A stretch of DNA of 64,000 nucleotides from Salinispora pacifica CNR114 (GTDB taxonomy: Bacteria > Actinomycetota > Actinomycetes > Mycobacteriales > Micromonosporaceae), in assembly GCF_000514775.1 (NCBI RefSeq), contig NZ_AZWO01000004.1:238391-302390 (forward strand), written 5' to 3'. A model generated the notes under the pieces. The model worked only from the letters and a program-made list of their open reading frames with translations, was not told the DNA's origin and did not search any database. Shown here in pieces: positions 27,226-36,900 of this stretch. Positions within the stretch are counted from its first letter, which is position 1, and every line of letters starts with the position of its first letter. Both the position numbers and the translations under genes were made by a program.

Positions 27226-29195
27226 TGTGCCTTCATCTCCTGGACTTCTTCAGTGAGCAGCAGGTCGTGCCAGCCGGCCGTGAGGTCGAGGGTCTGCGTG
27301 TGTGCGTTGCCGGTGCGGTCGCGCCAATGGATCTCGGCGGAGACTGGTTGGCTGCCGGCTGCACCGAGTCCGAAAAAGACGTCAAAGCTACGCTTTCCCG
27401 AGTGGCCGCTGGCGCCGTCGAGCTGCGCCACCCGGGTACGACCGTCCGCGGTGCGGACGACGACCTTGGCGCCGTAGGCGGGAGTGCCGGGCACGCCGGT
27501 CGGCGCTCCAGCGGCTGCCGGTCGGTAGAGCCGGAGGCCGAGGAAGTTGTTCTGGCCGGCGCGGTCGTTGCGGTAGTAGGACGGAGCACCCCACTGTCGC
27601 GCCACGGCAAAGTCCTGACCACCGTCACCGTTGGTGTCGGCCACCGCCACGCCACGGCTGGGCGTCGTATCGGTCATGCCGAGCTCGGCGGCGATGTCGG
27701 CGAAGCGGCCGTTGCCCTCCCGCACCCAGAAGGCGAAGGGCTGGGCACCGGCGATGTCGTCACCCGGCTCAGCGTTGGGCCACATAGCCGGGTTCCGAAG
27801 CATGAGGTCATTGCTCATCGCCAGTTCCTGGAGCAGGTTCCAGCGATTGGTCTCGCCCTTGACGAAGCCGGCGGTCTGCACCACGGACATCTCGCCGCTG
27901 TTGTTGAAGTCCGCCATCTTGGCGTCCCATCCCCACCCGACCCAGGCCAGGTTGAGCGAGGCCGCCTTGTTGTCGAAGACCGCGATCCCCTGGCTCAGCC
28001 GGCGCCGGGCGTCGGCAGCGTCCACAGCGTTGTTCTTCCAGACAAAGTTGCTCTCCTCCAGGCCCCAGGAGGTGGTGATGTTGCTGACAAACATGTCGAA
28101 GGCGCCGGTGCCACCAAGATCACCGAACTCGATCGCCATGCCCTTGAACGAGTCGTGCCCGATGACCAGGGATTTCGGGGTGAACGCGCCCCGCTGCCCC
28201 TCGGTCAGCTCAAAACGGATCTTGCCTGGGGTGGAGACGTTGTGGAAAAGGCGATCCTTGCCGAAATCATTGGCCAGGTAGAGTTCCGGCAGTAGGTCAC
28301 CGTCGATGTCGGCCGATCCCGCGCCGAGGGTCCAACCCGTGGCGTACTGCGGCTTGATGGCCGGCTCCTCGACGTAACGTACTGTTGGCTGGTCACCGAT
28401 GGTGGCCGAGGTCCAGCGCAGCAGGTGCGCGCCACCAGCGTTCTCGGCGCGCGACAGCGAGTGGTTCATCTCCACGTTCGGCTGTCCGACCGGGTCGAGC
28501 ACCTGACTGTCCGGGAAGTAGTTGAACACGCCGATGTCCGGGTGTCCGTCACCGTCGAAGTCAGCGACCGCGACAGCGTTGGTGTTCCACAGTTTGCCCT
28601 GGTAGACGCCGTCGTTGGAGTTCTGTTCAGCGATCAACTCGGTCGGGTGGAAGGTCGCCGTACCGAGTGTCGGACCCGCACCGGTGCGATGCATGAACAG
28701 CACCGGCGTCCGGCCCCAGTAGTAGACCAGTAGGTCGAGCAGACCGTCACCGTTGAAGTCGCCGGGGACACAGCCCATCGGCGCCATCGCCGAGTGGGTG
28801 GGCAGTGGCTTCGGGTCGAGCACGAACGGTGCGTACCGCGCCGGCCCGTCAGGTGCCGGGGTGACGACCACGGTGTCACTACGCGTATCCACGAGACACA
28901 GGTCGTTGGCGATCCGGTCACCATCGAGATCGTTGACCGCGATCGCCGCACCGACCGAGGACACCCAGGCCCGAATATGCTCGTATGCGGGATTGACTGG
29001 CCGGACCGTACGCTGAGGCAGCCCTGGCGGCAACGCAATGGGCAATTCTGTGAAGCCATACCGGGAGGCGAGCGCCTGCCGTTCGGAGGCCGACGCACTG
29101 GGCAGGCGGGCCACGGCGAAGAGCGCAGCCGCCAGGACGAGCACGAGAAGTGCAGGAAGCGTTCGGCGAATCACACCGACAGGTTGGGGTGACAA
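27222..29195 (-). CDS. unbV: UnbV, secreted FG-GAP/ASPIC-domain protein conserved in enediyne clusters
   Basis: A 657-residue protein. TTG 29195 was chosen because GGAGGG precedes it and a signal peptide follows directly (MSPQPVGVIRRTLPALL with a hydrophobic core ending ASASE); the upstream GTG at 29273 has no ribosome site. The mature part has Ca-binding-like DxDGDG loops of FG-GAP/VCBS beta-propeller blades: NDLDGDRIAND, GDFNGDGLLDL, ADFDGDGHPDI, ADIDGDLLPEL, ADFNNSGEM and ADTNGDGGQDF. The C-terminal 120 residues are the ASPIC/UnbV domain (YGAKVVV, QLDGASGHSGK, VFFGLG). It is conserved with enediyne PKSs, coupled to unbU, and should act outside the cytoplasm. Export or handling of the polyene or enediyne is inference. 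Confidence 0.92.
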   Translation of the reverse strand: MSPQPVGVIRRTLPALLVLVLAAALFAVARLPSASASERQALASRYGFTELPIALPPGLPQRTVRPVNPAYEHIRAWVSSVGAAIAVNDLDGDRIANDLCLVDTRSDTVVVTPAPDGPARYAPFVLDPKPLPTHSAMAPMGCVPGDFNGDGLLDLLVYYWGRTPVLFMHRTGAGPTLGTATFHPTELIAEQNSNDGVYQGKLWNTNAVAVADFDGDGHPDIGVFNYFPDSQVLDPVGQPNVEMNHSLSRAENAGGAHLLRWTSATIGDQPTVRYVEEPAIKPQYATGWTLGAGSADIDGDLLPELYLANDFGKDRLFHNVSTPGKIRFELTEGQRGAFTPKSLVIGHDSFKGMAIEFGDLGGTGAFDMFVSNITTSWGLEESNFVWKNNAVDAADARRRLSQGIAVFDNKAASLNLAWVGWGWDAKMADFNNSGEMSVVQTAGFVKGETNRWNLLQELAMSNDLMLRNPAMWPNAEPGDDIAGAQPFAFWVREGNGRFADIAAELGMTDTTPSRGVAVADTNGDGGQDFAVARQWGAPSYYRNDRAGQNNFLGLRLYRPAAAGAPTGVPGTPAYGAKVVVRTADGRTRVAQLDGASGHSGKRSFDVFFGLGAAGSQPVSAEIHWRDRTGNAHTQTLDLTAGWHDLLLTEEVQEMKAQ

Positions 29196-29301
29196 TGGTT
29201 CCCTCCAGGTAGGGGCCACTACCGATTCCGGGTACGGCAATTCAGCCGACAGGTCGGGCGGACCGGTGGTCACCAGCAGCCAAGAGACGGATGGTGCGAA
29301 C

Positions 29302-29314
29302 TATCGTCGCGATA
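29302..29314. promoter_or_regulatory. Inverted repeat upstream of unbV
   Basis: TATCG-TCG-CGATA lies about 107 bases upstream of the unbV start, inside the 345-base gap between unbV and the MerR gene stop. Outer AACT/AGTT bases roughly extend the dyad. A second weaker pair CTGCA...TGCAG is at 29323-29340. These are candidate operator sites for a cluster regulator, by eye only. Nothing else was seen in the gap. Confidence 0.35.
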
Positions 29315-29540
29315 CGAGTTACCTGCAATGGGTGCTGCAGTTCTCGGTCGATCCGCGAATAACCGGCAATCCCTTCATGTTGTCGGCCATCGAGATACGG
29401 AACTGGCTGCCAGCACACTTATCGTGCCGGTAGCACCGGCGGAGTTCTTCTCAAAAGTTGCTCAATGCCTTAACCGCGCCTCACCTGCACTGATCGGCGT
29501 CATCATCGGGGACGCACTCAGCGCTCTGGCAGTTCCGGCG

Positions 29541-30158
29541 TCATCGGCACGCCAGCTGATGTTCACGCGCCATCCGGCGTAGCGCGGCCAGGGCTACCCC
29601 GAACAGCACCCCACGGACTATTGCCGGGCCCTTCCGGTTGTCCGCGTCGGCCTTGCCGGCCAGATCCAGCTCGGCCCGCGCCACCTCCTCGGCCGCCCGG
29701 GCGAAGGGGGCGAAGAAGGAGGCGTCCGCCTCGCAGCCGAGGAGGCGCAGGCTCGCCAGCACCTCGGCCAGCACCTCCTGCCCGTTCGCGCTGGCATGTC
29801 GACCCCAGCCCATGGACTCCACCAGCGCCTCGACATCCTCCCGGGCGCTGGCCACAGCTACCGACCCGACCGACGTGGCACAGTCCAGGTCGATCGCCCG
29901 GTCCAAGACCTGGTACGCCTCGGCCAGGGACACCTGATCATCATCAATAGCAGCGAGGATGCCGCGCACCGAGGCCAGGTCGAGACCGCCGACCCCGGTC
30001 AGCGTGCGGATGAAGCGAAGACGTCGCAGGTGCTGCTCACCGTAGTCGGCCTGGTTGCGACCAGTGGGAATCCCGGACGGCAGAAGCCCTTCGCGCAGGT
30101 AGAACTTGATCGTCGGTACCGAAACGCCACTTCGTCGACCTAGCTCCGAGATTCGCAA
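29541..30158 (-). CDS. MerR-family regulator within the enediyne cluster
   Basis: A 205-residue MerR regulator. TTG 30158 was chosen because GGGGAGGACGC precedes it and the conserved LRISELGRRSGVSVPTIKFYLREGLLP starts there. The winged helix covers about 1-70 (RLRFIRTLTGVGGLDLASVRGIL), followed by a long Ala/Glu-rich helical effector domain of about 130 residues without Cys ligands, so it is not metal-type. Ligand-responsive MerR regulators commonly control drug efflux or the cluster itself. It is divergent from the AraC gene across a 427-base intergenic region. Confidence 0.88.
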   Translation of the reverse strand: MRISELGRRSGVSVPTIKFYLREGLLPSGIPTGRNQADYGEQHLRRLRFIRTLTGVGGLDLASVRGILAAIDDDQVSLAEAYQVLDRAIDLDCATSVGSVAVASAREDVEALVESMGWGRHASANGQEVLAEVLASLRLLGCEADASFFAPFARAAEEVARAELDLAGKADADNRKGPAIVRGVLFGVALAALRRMAREHQLACR

Positions 30159-30585
30159 GCGTCCTCCCCTGGCGAAACGTTGCGGGCAATCTTGCCACAG
30201 GTGTCGGCAGAGGACCATTGAATGACTTCCGCCGACCATCCCACCCCGGATGGATCTGCACCAACCTGTACTAATTAGGCGATTTCGCCCCCGGCGCCCA
30301 ATTGCCGCAGCACGCTTGGATAGTGGCGAGTTCCGATAGACAAAACTGTCGGGACACTCCCGCCAAGAGTGTTTATCACCACACCCAGGCCAAGGGCAAG
30401 AATTGAGAAGGACAGCGCCATAACACTGAGCTACCCTTCAGGCACTCTCCGCCTTGACCGCCTTCTGAAGCTAGGCTAATATCAGCTCCCGAGCGGCAGA
30501 TAATTGCCGATAATACGTTTGCACCAAAAGGCACCACAACCTCAGCAATGCCGCCACCATGTCCGCACGTTCTGGGGGAGAGAAA
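30159..30585. promoter_or_regulatory. Divergent regulatory region between MerR and AraC genes; vegetative-type promoter at 30454-30482
   Basis: This 427-base gene-free stretch is AT-richer than its surroundings. Toward the AraC gene it has TTGACC (30454-30459), 17 bases, then TAATAT (30477-30482), a good sigma-70-like promoter giving a leader of roughly 95 bases. GGGGGAGAG sits before ATG 30586. Toward the MerR gene I see only the GGGGAGGA ribosome site. No ORF in it shows coding character. Confidence 0.55.
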
Positions 30586-31353
30586 ATGCAGGACGCAGCC
30601 GAAAAAGCCGTCGATCGCGTCATCGATACAATGCGAAACAACCTATCCGATCAATTAACAGTAGACGATATGGCGCGAGCGGCTATGTTCAGCAAGTTTC
30701 ACTTCACCCGTATCTTCCAAAGGGTTACCGGGGTATCACCTGGCCGGTTCCTGTCGGCGATCCGGCTGCAGGAGGCGAAACGACTGCTCGTGACAACCAG
30801 GCTGAACGTGACCGACATCAGTATCCGCGTGGGCTACAACAGCGTCGGCACCTTCAGCACCCGGTTCACCAAGAGCGTGGGACTGTCGCCGACCACCTAC
30901 CGCCGGATGGGTGGCTACACCAGACGTATCCCGACCCTGCAAACATCGACGGGGTACGGCACCGTCCGCGGCCGAATCACCGCGGGCAGCCAAGGCACGT
31001 CCCCCGGCCTGATCTTCATGGGGCTGTTCCAGCACCGAATCCCGGAAGGCGCGCCGACCCGCTGCGCGATCCGCGACGAGCCCGGCCCCTTCCGCTTCAC
31101 CGACGTCCCGGACGGCTCCTGGTACCTGCTGTGTCACGCCGTGTCCGGTGAAGTGCTCCGGCTCCAACAGAAGAACGTGATGGTGGCGACCGCCGGACCG
31201 CTGATCGTACGCGACCGCCAAGTTATCAATCTCGATATACAACTCAAACCGGTTTCGAAGCTGGACCCGCCGGTCCTACTCGCCCTCCTCGACGCCCGAA
31301 AGGCCGCCTACGAGCGGCAGTTCACCGCCGCCACCGAGGCGATCGCCGCCTGA
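30586..31353 (+). CDS. AraC-family regulator with N-terminal DNA-binding domain
   Basis: A 255-residue regulator of reversed layout: the AraC helix-turn-helix pair occupies about residues 8-108 (LTVDDMARAAMFSKFHFTRIFQ, SPGRFLSAIRLQEAKRLL, VTDISIRVGYNSVGTF, SPTTYRRM). The remaining 140 residues form a predicted beta-rich domain of carboxypeptidase-regulatory-like (TTL/CarboxypepD) style (GRITAGSQG, FRFTDVPDGSWYLL, LDIQLKP). That combination suits a pathway-specific activator. It is divergent from the MerR gene and convergent with the core PKS operon. The promoter just upstream is a good consensus match, hinting at constitutive expression. Confidence 0.88.
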   Translation: MQDAAEKAVDRVIDTMRNNLSDQLTVDDMARAAMFSKFHFTRIFQRVTGVSPGRFLSAIRLQEAKRLLVTTRLNVTDISIRVGYNSVGTFSTRFTKSVGLSPTTYRRMGGYTRRIPTLQTSTGYGTVRGRITAGSQGTSPGLIFMGLFQHRIPEGAPTRCAIRDEPGPFRFTDVPDGSWYLLCHAVSGEVLRLQQKNVMVATAGPLIVRDRQVINLDIQLKPVSKLDPPVLLALLDARKAAYERQFTAATEAIAA

Positions 31354-31363
31354 CCCGTCCCTG

Positions 31364-31410
31364 CCGGTGCGCCGGCGCGTCAATACGGGGCTGACGCGCC
31401 GGCGAACCGG
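31364..31410. terminator. Long hairpin after the AraC regulator
   Basis: A 19-bp stem with one mismatch (31364-31382 with 31392-31410) and a 9-base loop starts 11 bases after the AraC stop. It lies between convergent transcripts and could serve both. Confidence 0.7.
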
Positions 31411-31552
31411 TGTGCGGCGTACCAGGGCCGAGACCACGACAACGCACCTGCTCGCCCGCGCCGGGATCGGGCATGAGCTGGCGGGCACCCAACGCCGACA
31501 ACCCGACCGGCTCACGTTGGGGCAACGCACAGCCACCGGTGCGGGTCGGGCC

Positions 31553-32914
31553 TCAGTCGACCCGCCGCACCGTCATCGGCAGACCGCCGCGTACCCGCAG
31601 GGACAGCATCGGCTCAGGTACGACCGCTCGACCCGGCAGGCCCTCCAGTCGCAGGTCACGCAGGAGCACGGCCAGGACCAGGGTGGCCTCCAGCATTCCG
31701 AGGTTGTTGCCGACGCAGAACCGCGGACCGGCCCCGAAAGGTATGTAGGCGTATCTCGGCCGGTCGGTGATACGGGAAGGATCGAACCGCTCCGGGTCGA
31801 ACCGCTCCGGCTCCGCCCAGAACCGGGGGTGTCGGTGCAGGGTGTACGGACAGATCAGGATATCGGCGCCGGCGGGTACCCGGTAGCCACCGATCTCATC
31901 CTCCGCCCGCGCCTTCCGGGTGAGAATCCACACCGGCGGATACAGCCGGATAGCCTCCTCCACCACCATCGCCGTGTACCGGAGCTGATGCAAGTCCTCG
32001 TAGGCCGGGACCCGGTCTCCGAGCACCGTCCTGGCCTCGTGCCGGACCCGCTCACGCAGCTCGGGGTGCTGGTCCAGCAGATGCAAACTCCAGCCGAGAG
32101 TGCTCGCCGTCGTCTCGTGCCCGGCCAACAGCAGGGTGACCAACTCGTCCCGCAACCGCTCGCGCCCCAACTGCGGGTCGGCCTCCGCACGGGTGGAGAG
32201 GATCAGCCGGGACAGAACGTCGTCCCGACCCTCAACAGCCTGACCACGCTCCGCGGCCAGTACGTCAACGACCTCCTGCAGATGCTGACGGGCGCGCCGG
32301 AACCGCCGTTGCCGACGCAGGGGAATCCAGGTCGGTACCGTGTTCAGGGTTTCCAACTCGAACATCGCCTGGTCCTGCACCGCCGCGAACGACTCACCAA
32401 CGCCGTGGAAGCCGGTCAGCTCCGCGTCGAGCAGGGTCCGGCCCAGCACCCCCAGGGTCAGCCGGGTCATCTCGTCCAGGACGTCCACCGGCGGTCCGTC
32501 CACCCGCGTCGCGAGGCGTGCGACGAGCCGGGTGGCTTCCTGCCCGACCGCCCCGGCGTACTGGGCCAGGCGCCGATTCTGAAACGCCGGTTGGATAACC
32601 CGCCGCTGTTTGCGCCACAGCTCGCCCTCGCTGGTCAGCAGGCCGTCACCGAGGGCACGCCGGGCATGTACCAACCCGATGCCCTTCTGATAGTTGGCGT
32701 GGTTATCCGCCAGGACGTGCTTGGCGTGGTCGGGATGGTTGAAGAAGTACAGCTTCTTCGGGCCAACCGGCAGCCGGGCGACGTCGCCGTACTCAGCCGC
32801 CGCCGACGTCATCATTCCGAGCCGGTCGCGCCCCAGGGCCAGCAGCAGGCGCAGGCCCGCCGTGACCGGAGGACCGGGTGGGATCCGCCCACCCCGGTCC
32901 GCAATCACCGTCAT
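31553..32914 (-). CDS. Cytochrome P450 of the enediyne core operon
   Basis: A 453-residue P450 of the bacterial CYP102/CYP4-like branch. It has the I-helix AGHETT (264-269), the ExxR pair in EEAIRLYP, and the haem loop PFGAGPRFCVG with Cys400. There is no reductase domain, so ferredoxin or another donor is needed. It is the last gene of the PKS operon; its ATG overlaps the stop of the flavin reductase gene (ATGA). P450s in this position oxidise the enediyne carbon skeleton in related clusters; the exact step here is inferred. Confidence 0.92.
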   Translation of the reverse strand: MTVIADRGGRIPPGPPVTAGLRLLLALGRDRLGMMTSAAAEYGDVARLPVGPKKLYFFNHPDHAKHVLADNHANYQKGIGLVHARRALGDGLLTSEGELWRKQRRVIQPAFQNRRLAQYAGAVGQEATRLVARLATRVDGPPVDVLDEMTRLTLGVLGRTLLDAELTGFHGVGESFAAVQDQAMFELETLNTVPTWIPLRRQRRFRRARQHLQEVVDVLAAERGQAVEGRDDVLSRLILSTRAEADPQLGRERLRDELVTLLLAGHETTASTLGWSLHLLDQHPELRERVRHEARTVLGDRVPAYEDLHQLRYTAMVVEEAIRLYPPVWILTRKARAEDEIGGYRVPAGADILICPYTLHRHPRFWAEPERFDPERFDPSRITDRPRYAYIPFGAGPRFCVGNNLGMLEATLVLAVLLRDLRLEGLPGRAVVPEPMLSLRVRGGLPMTVRRVD

Positions 32915-33444
32915 GCCGCGTCTCCGATCTGCCGCTGGAGCTGACCGAACCTGCCGGACATGAACAGCAGCGCCTCGTCATCTGGCCGGCGCTGCGCAGA
33001 CAGCAGTCGACCGACGAAGATGGTGTGGTCGCCACCGTCGTACGAGCCCCACACCGCGCACTCGAAGTGGGCCAGCGCCCCGGTGATCAGCGGCACCCCG
33101 GTCGACGAACCGGGCAACCAATCCACCCGGTCGAACTGTTCGGCGCCCAACGGGCGGCGCGCATCGGCGAAGTACCGCGCCACCGACTCCTGCCCCGACC
33201 TGAGCACCGAAACCCCGAACTCACCCATGTCACCCAAAAAGCCGTGCATCATGGCCGTCCGGTTCACGCAGACCAGCAGTAGCGGCGGATCCAGTGACAC
33301 CGAGGCGAACGAATTGGCGGTCATGCCGTGCGGGGTGTCACCACCGACCGTCACCACGGTGACACCAGTGGCGAAGGCCCCATACGCCCTCCGCAGCGCC
33401 TTCGACTCGGTTACGCCGGTAGTGAGTGTCCGCTGTGGCTTCAC
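32911..33444 (-). CDS. Flavin reductase (SgcE6/HpaC-like)
   Basis: A 177-residue FMN-binding split-barrel flavin:NAD(P)H reductase. GTG 33444 was chosen because GAGGAGG lies at ideal spacing, against an earlier in-frame ATG at 33468. The conserved ALRRAYGAFATGVTVVTV, PHGMTANSFASVSLDPPLLLVCV and LAHFECAVWGSYDGGDHTIFVGRLL blocks are diagnostic. It supplies free reduced flavin to a two-component monooxygenase; in the C-1027 cluster SgcE6 supplies SgcC. The likely client here is the acyl-CoA-dehydrogenase-fold monooxygenase at 49,041-50,219. It lies between the thioesterase and the P450 in one operon. Confidence 0.92.
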   Translation of the reverse strand: MKPQRTLTTGVTESKALRRAYGAFATGVTVVTVGGDTPHGMTANSFASVSLDPPLLLVCVNRTAMMHGFLGDMGEFGVSVLRSGQESVARYFADARRPLGAEQFDRVDWLPGSSTGVPLITGALAHFECAVWGSYDGGDHTIFVGRLLSAQRRPDDEALLFMSGRFGQLQRQIGDAA

Positions 33445-33464
33445 GTCTGCCTCCTCGTAGGCTG

Positions 33465-33902
33465 TCACAACCCCGCCGCTGCGTAGGGCTCCAGCGCCCG
33501 GATCAGCGCCTCGGGCACCCGCGCCGGCACGGTCTGGGTGTTCGGCCCACGCATACAGGCCACCCGCTGGCGGCCTCGGGCTACCACCGTTTCCCGACCG
33601 TCCGGGTCGAGTCGCACATAGTCGAAACTGAACTCCACCTGGGTCTGTGCGAGCTGGGCCAACCGCATTCGAATCGACAACTCGTCAAAGGCGGTGATCT
33701 CGGCGAAGAACTCACAGTCGACTCGGAGGGTGAACAGCTTCAGGTCGTCGCGGAGGTCGGCGAGCACCTCCGGGGCTCGCTCCTTGAGGAACATCTCCCG
33801 GCATCGCCCCTGCCAGCGCAGGTAGTTGACGTAGTACACGTTGCCGACGAGGTTGGTCTCCTCGAAGCCGACGGTGTGCACGTATTCGAAGTACTTGTCC
33901 AC
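33465..33902 (-). CDS. Enediyne PKS-associated hot-dog thioesterase (TEBC/SgcE10 type)
   Basis: A 145-residue single hot-dog-fold thioesterase starting at GTG 33902, two bases after the PKS stop. Family marks are KYFEYVHTVGFEETNLVGNVYYVNYLRWQGRCRE, with the catalytic-region Glu/Asn of the 4-hydroxybenzoyl-CoA thioesterase fold, then FDELSIRMRLAQLAQTQVEFSFDYV. In studied enediyne systems this enzyme releases the linear polyene from the PKS. It is directly downstream of the PKS and translationally close to it. Confidence 0.93.
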   Translation of the reverse strand: MDKYFEYVHTVGFEETNLVGNVYYVNYLRWQGRCREMFLKERAPEVLADLRDDLKLFTLRVDCEFFAEITAFDELSIRMRLAQLAQTQVEFSFDYVRLDPDGRETVVARGRQRVACMRGPNTQTVPARVPEALIRALEPYAAAGL

Positions 33903-33904
33903 GG

Positions 33905-36900
33905 TCAGTGCTGTCCTTCCGTCAGGATGGCGATGGCAACCGGCGCCGACAGATTCCGTACGGTCGCCACCAGGGTGGCGATCCGCAGGTTGCCGGAGCC
34001 GAACAGCTGCCAGCCCGGCCGATCCGAGCGCAACAGGGTCAGCGGCGCCCGGTGGGAAAGACCCGCCTTGCGCAGGCACTCGATCGCCGCCCAGGTACGG
34101 GTAGCCGAGGCGTGATACGACTCGTCGATCTCGGTGGCTACCAGGCGGGCCAGCTCCGCGAACGGACCGAGCAAGCCCTGCCACACCGACTCGTCGCGGT
34201 CTCGGACCGTCTCCACGTCGCACGCGACGGTCCGGTCCGCCACCGTGCAGAGGGTCAGCCCGGAAACGTGTGAGGCCGAGAGCTGGCGACCACCATGCAG
34301 CTCTGGGCGACCGTCGGGACGATAGTGGACCTGCGCGGGGTGGCCCAGCGCATGGCCGGCCGCGACGGCGGTGACCGCACGCCGCTCCCGCAGCCACTGC
34401 TCGCTCCGGCCGGAGGTCTCCGGTTGTGCGGTGGCCGAGTGCGGTAGCACTGTCACGGCGACCTGGGCACCGACCAGATCACCGACGCTGCGCTCCAGGT
34501 AGGAGCCCAGTAGCGGCGCCACCCATGGGCCGCGGCCGTCCTTCTTGCGGACCGCGCGGAGACGCAGACCGTCCCAGCGTTCCAGCACGGTGCCGTCGGC
34601 GGACCGCAGGGCGATGTCGTACACGTACGTGTCGCCGTCCCGGCTCCGCTCCACCGCGCAGTAGCGCAGCTCCTCGGCGCCGCCCAGCCGCGGCCCGGCC
34701 GGGTAAAGGCGGGCGATACCGGCCGGTAGCAGTGTGCCGTCCGGAACGCAGACCTGGTTGCCGTGCATCAATGCATCCCGGACACCCGGGTCACCGAGCA
34801 ACAGGGTGGCCGGCAGATAGTCGGCGAACCAGCGAGTGTCGGCCACCGCTGCCACCACTGCGTCCACGTGCCGGGCCGCAGCCCGGTGGTAGCGGCGCAG
34901 GCGCTGGAAGAGGGCTCCCTGGAACAGGGTGTCTCCGTAGAGCTCCGATACGGGGTTCAGCGGCACCGCCGGCAGCCCGTCAGGGACCTCGTCGGGGGGG
35001 CCGGCCGGCGCCGGCGCTCCGGTAAAGCGCAGGCGGGCACGGAAGTGGGCGGCGGCGAAGTCGGTTTCGGCACTCTGAATGACCGCGTCAACCACCCCCT
35101 CCTCGACCACCAGGGTGGCGATCCGGATGAGGGTGCGGCCCTGCGGCGGAACCACGATCGGGCGGAGGAACTCCGCCTCCTCGATCACCGGGGTCTCCTC
35201 GCGCCCGAGTACCGCCGCGGCGACCTGGGCCATGGCCTCCATGCCGAACACCGCCGGGAACAACAGATTCCCATCCAACCGGTGGTCGGCAAGGTACAGG
35301 TCGGTCGCCGGATTCAGCTCGGTCTCCACGACCATCTCGACACCGTCGTACCAGACCAACGGCCGGTCGACGAAGCGCAACAGCGGCAGCTCGGGCCGAT
35401 TCCGGCGGACCGTGTCGACTCCCTCGATCCGACCGCTCACCACCACCTTGGCGGGAACCTGCGGATCCGCGATGAGCCGGCGCAGCAGGTGCACACCTTG
35501 ATCCGGAGTAACCGGGGTGATGCCGTCGCGGGTGAGCGTCTCCACCACCGAGAGCCGCTCGCCCATGCCGACGCCGGACCAGACCGACCACTCCAGGCAG
35601 AGTGCACGACACTTCGGGTAGCGGCGACCGAAGTCCTCGGTCAGCTCGGCCAGCCAGTCGTTGGCGACCGCGTAGTGGGCCTCACCGCGCAGGCCGGCCC
35701 GCCCGATGATGCTGCCGAAGGTGACCAGCAGCTTCAGCTGGTCTCCAGCAACAGCATCGAGGACCGATCGCAGCCCGTCGATCTTCGGAGCGAAAGTACG
35801 TCGAATCGTCTCCGTGGTGACGCCGGTCAGCGCGGCCGGTTCGTTCCGACCGGCGCCGTGCAGCACCGCGGTCACGGAGCCAACCGCGTCGACCAGTTCG
35901 ACGACGGCTCGCCGGACCTGTTCGGCATCGGCGACATCCGCGCGGACGTAGTGCACGCGGACCCCGGCATCGCGCATCCGGTCCAGGTTGGCGGCCAACT
36001 CCGAGTCGTCGGCCGGGTCGGAGCGGCCCAGTACCGCCAGCGTGGCTCCACTGTCCCCGGCAAGGGCCAACGCGCACTCGGCGGTGATGCCCTTGCCGCC
36101 GCCGGTGGCGAGCAGCACGTCGTCGGGGCCCAGCACGGGGACGTTCCGCTCGGCCTGCACCGGCAGTACCCGCAGCGTCGGCACCCGTCGATGGCCCGCC
36201 TCGTCGTAGTGCACCTCGCTGAAGGTGGTGGTCGCCGCGACCTCCTGGACGATCCGGTCCACCGCACCCGGCTCCGGCCTGATGTCCACGATGGTGGTAC
36301 GGACCTGAGGGGCCTCGAGCCGTAGGGTCCGTGCCATGCCGGCGGCACCGGCGCCCTGCTGCACCAGGACGAACCGGCCGGTACCGGCGGTGATCGCGGC
36401 ACGGGCACCTTCCAGCGCCACCTGCAGGTCCACCTCCGCGCAGCGTTCCGGCAGGCAGACGAGCACTCCCTCCCCGACTCCGCCCGCCTGCAACGCTTGC
36501 CGAAGTGACTCGGCGAGTGGGTGGCCGTCGGTGGCGTAAAGCTGCCACCTTCCGGCAGAGACAGCACCGGAACGCGCCGGCAGCGGCACCTCCTCCAACT
36601 CCACGGACCAGGCACGGCACCAGTCGGCGACGCCGTTGACCAGCAATGGACCCGCCTGCTCGGCATGGGCGGCGACACCGGAGCCGGTGAGCTGGTCGAG
36701 CGCTTCGGCGAGCTGGCCGACGGTTGCCGTGGCGAAGTTGGTCGGTGTCTGCGCTGCCGGGATGTGCAGGTGCTGCGCGGCCTGGTTGACGAGTTGCCCG
36801 ACGGTGATCGAGCTCAGATGCAGGTCGTCGAGGAGCTGACTGCCGTCGTGCACCATCTCCATCGGCAACTCGGCTCGCTCGGCAGCCAGCCGACGCAGCA

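Noticed and set aside
31367..32944. A 525-codon plus-strand frame opposite the P450
   Set aside because: It overlaps the complete P450 and the AraC terminator, and its composition (Gln/Arg/Pro rich, no domain) marks it as a shadow.
34763..36325. A 520-codon plus-strand frame opposite the PKS
   Set aside because: The minus strand carries an intact PKS with every catalytic residue in place, so this is a shadow.
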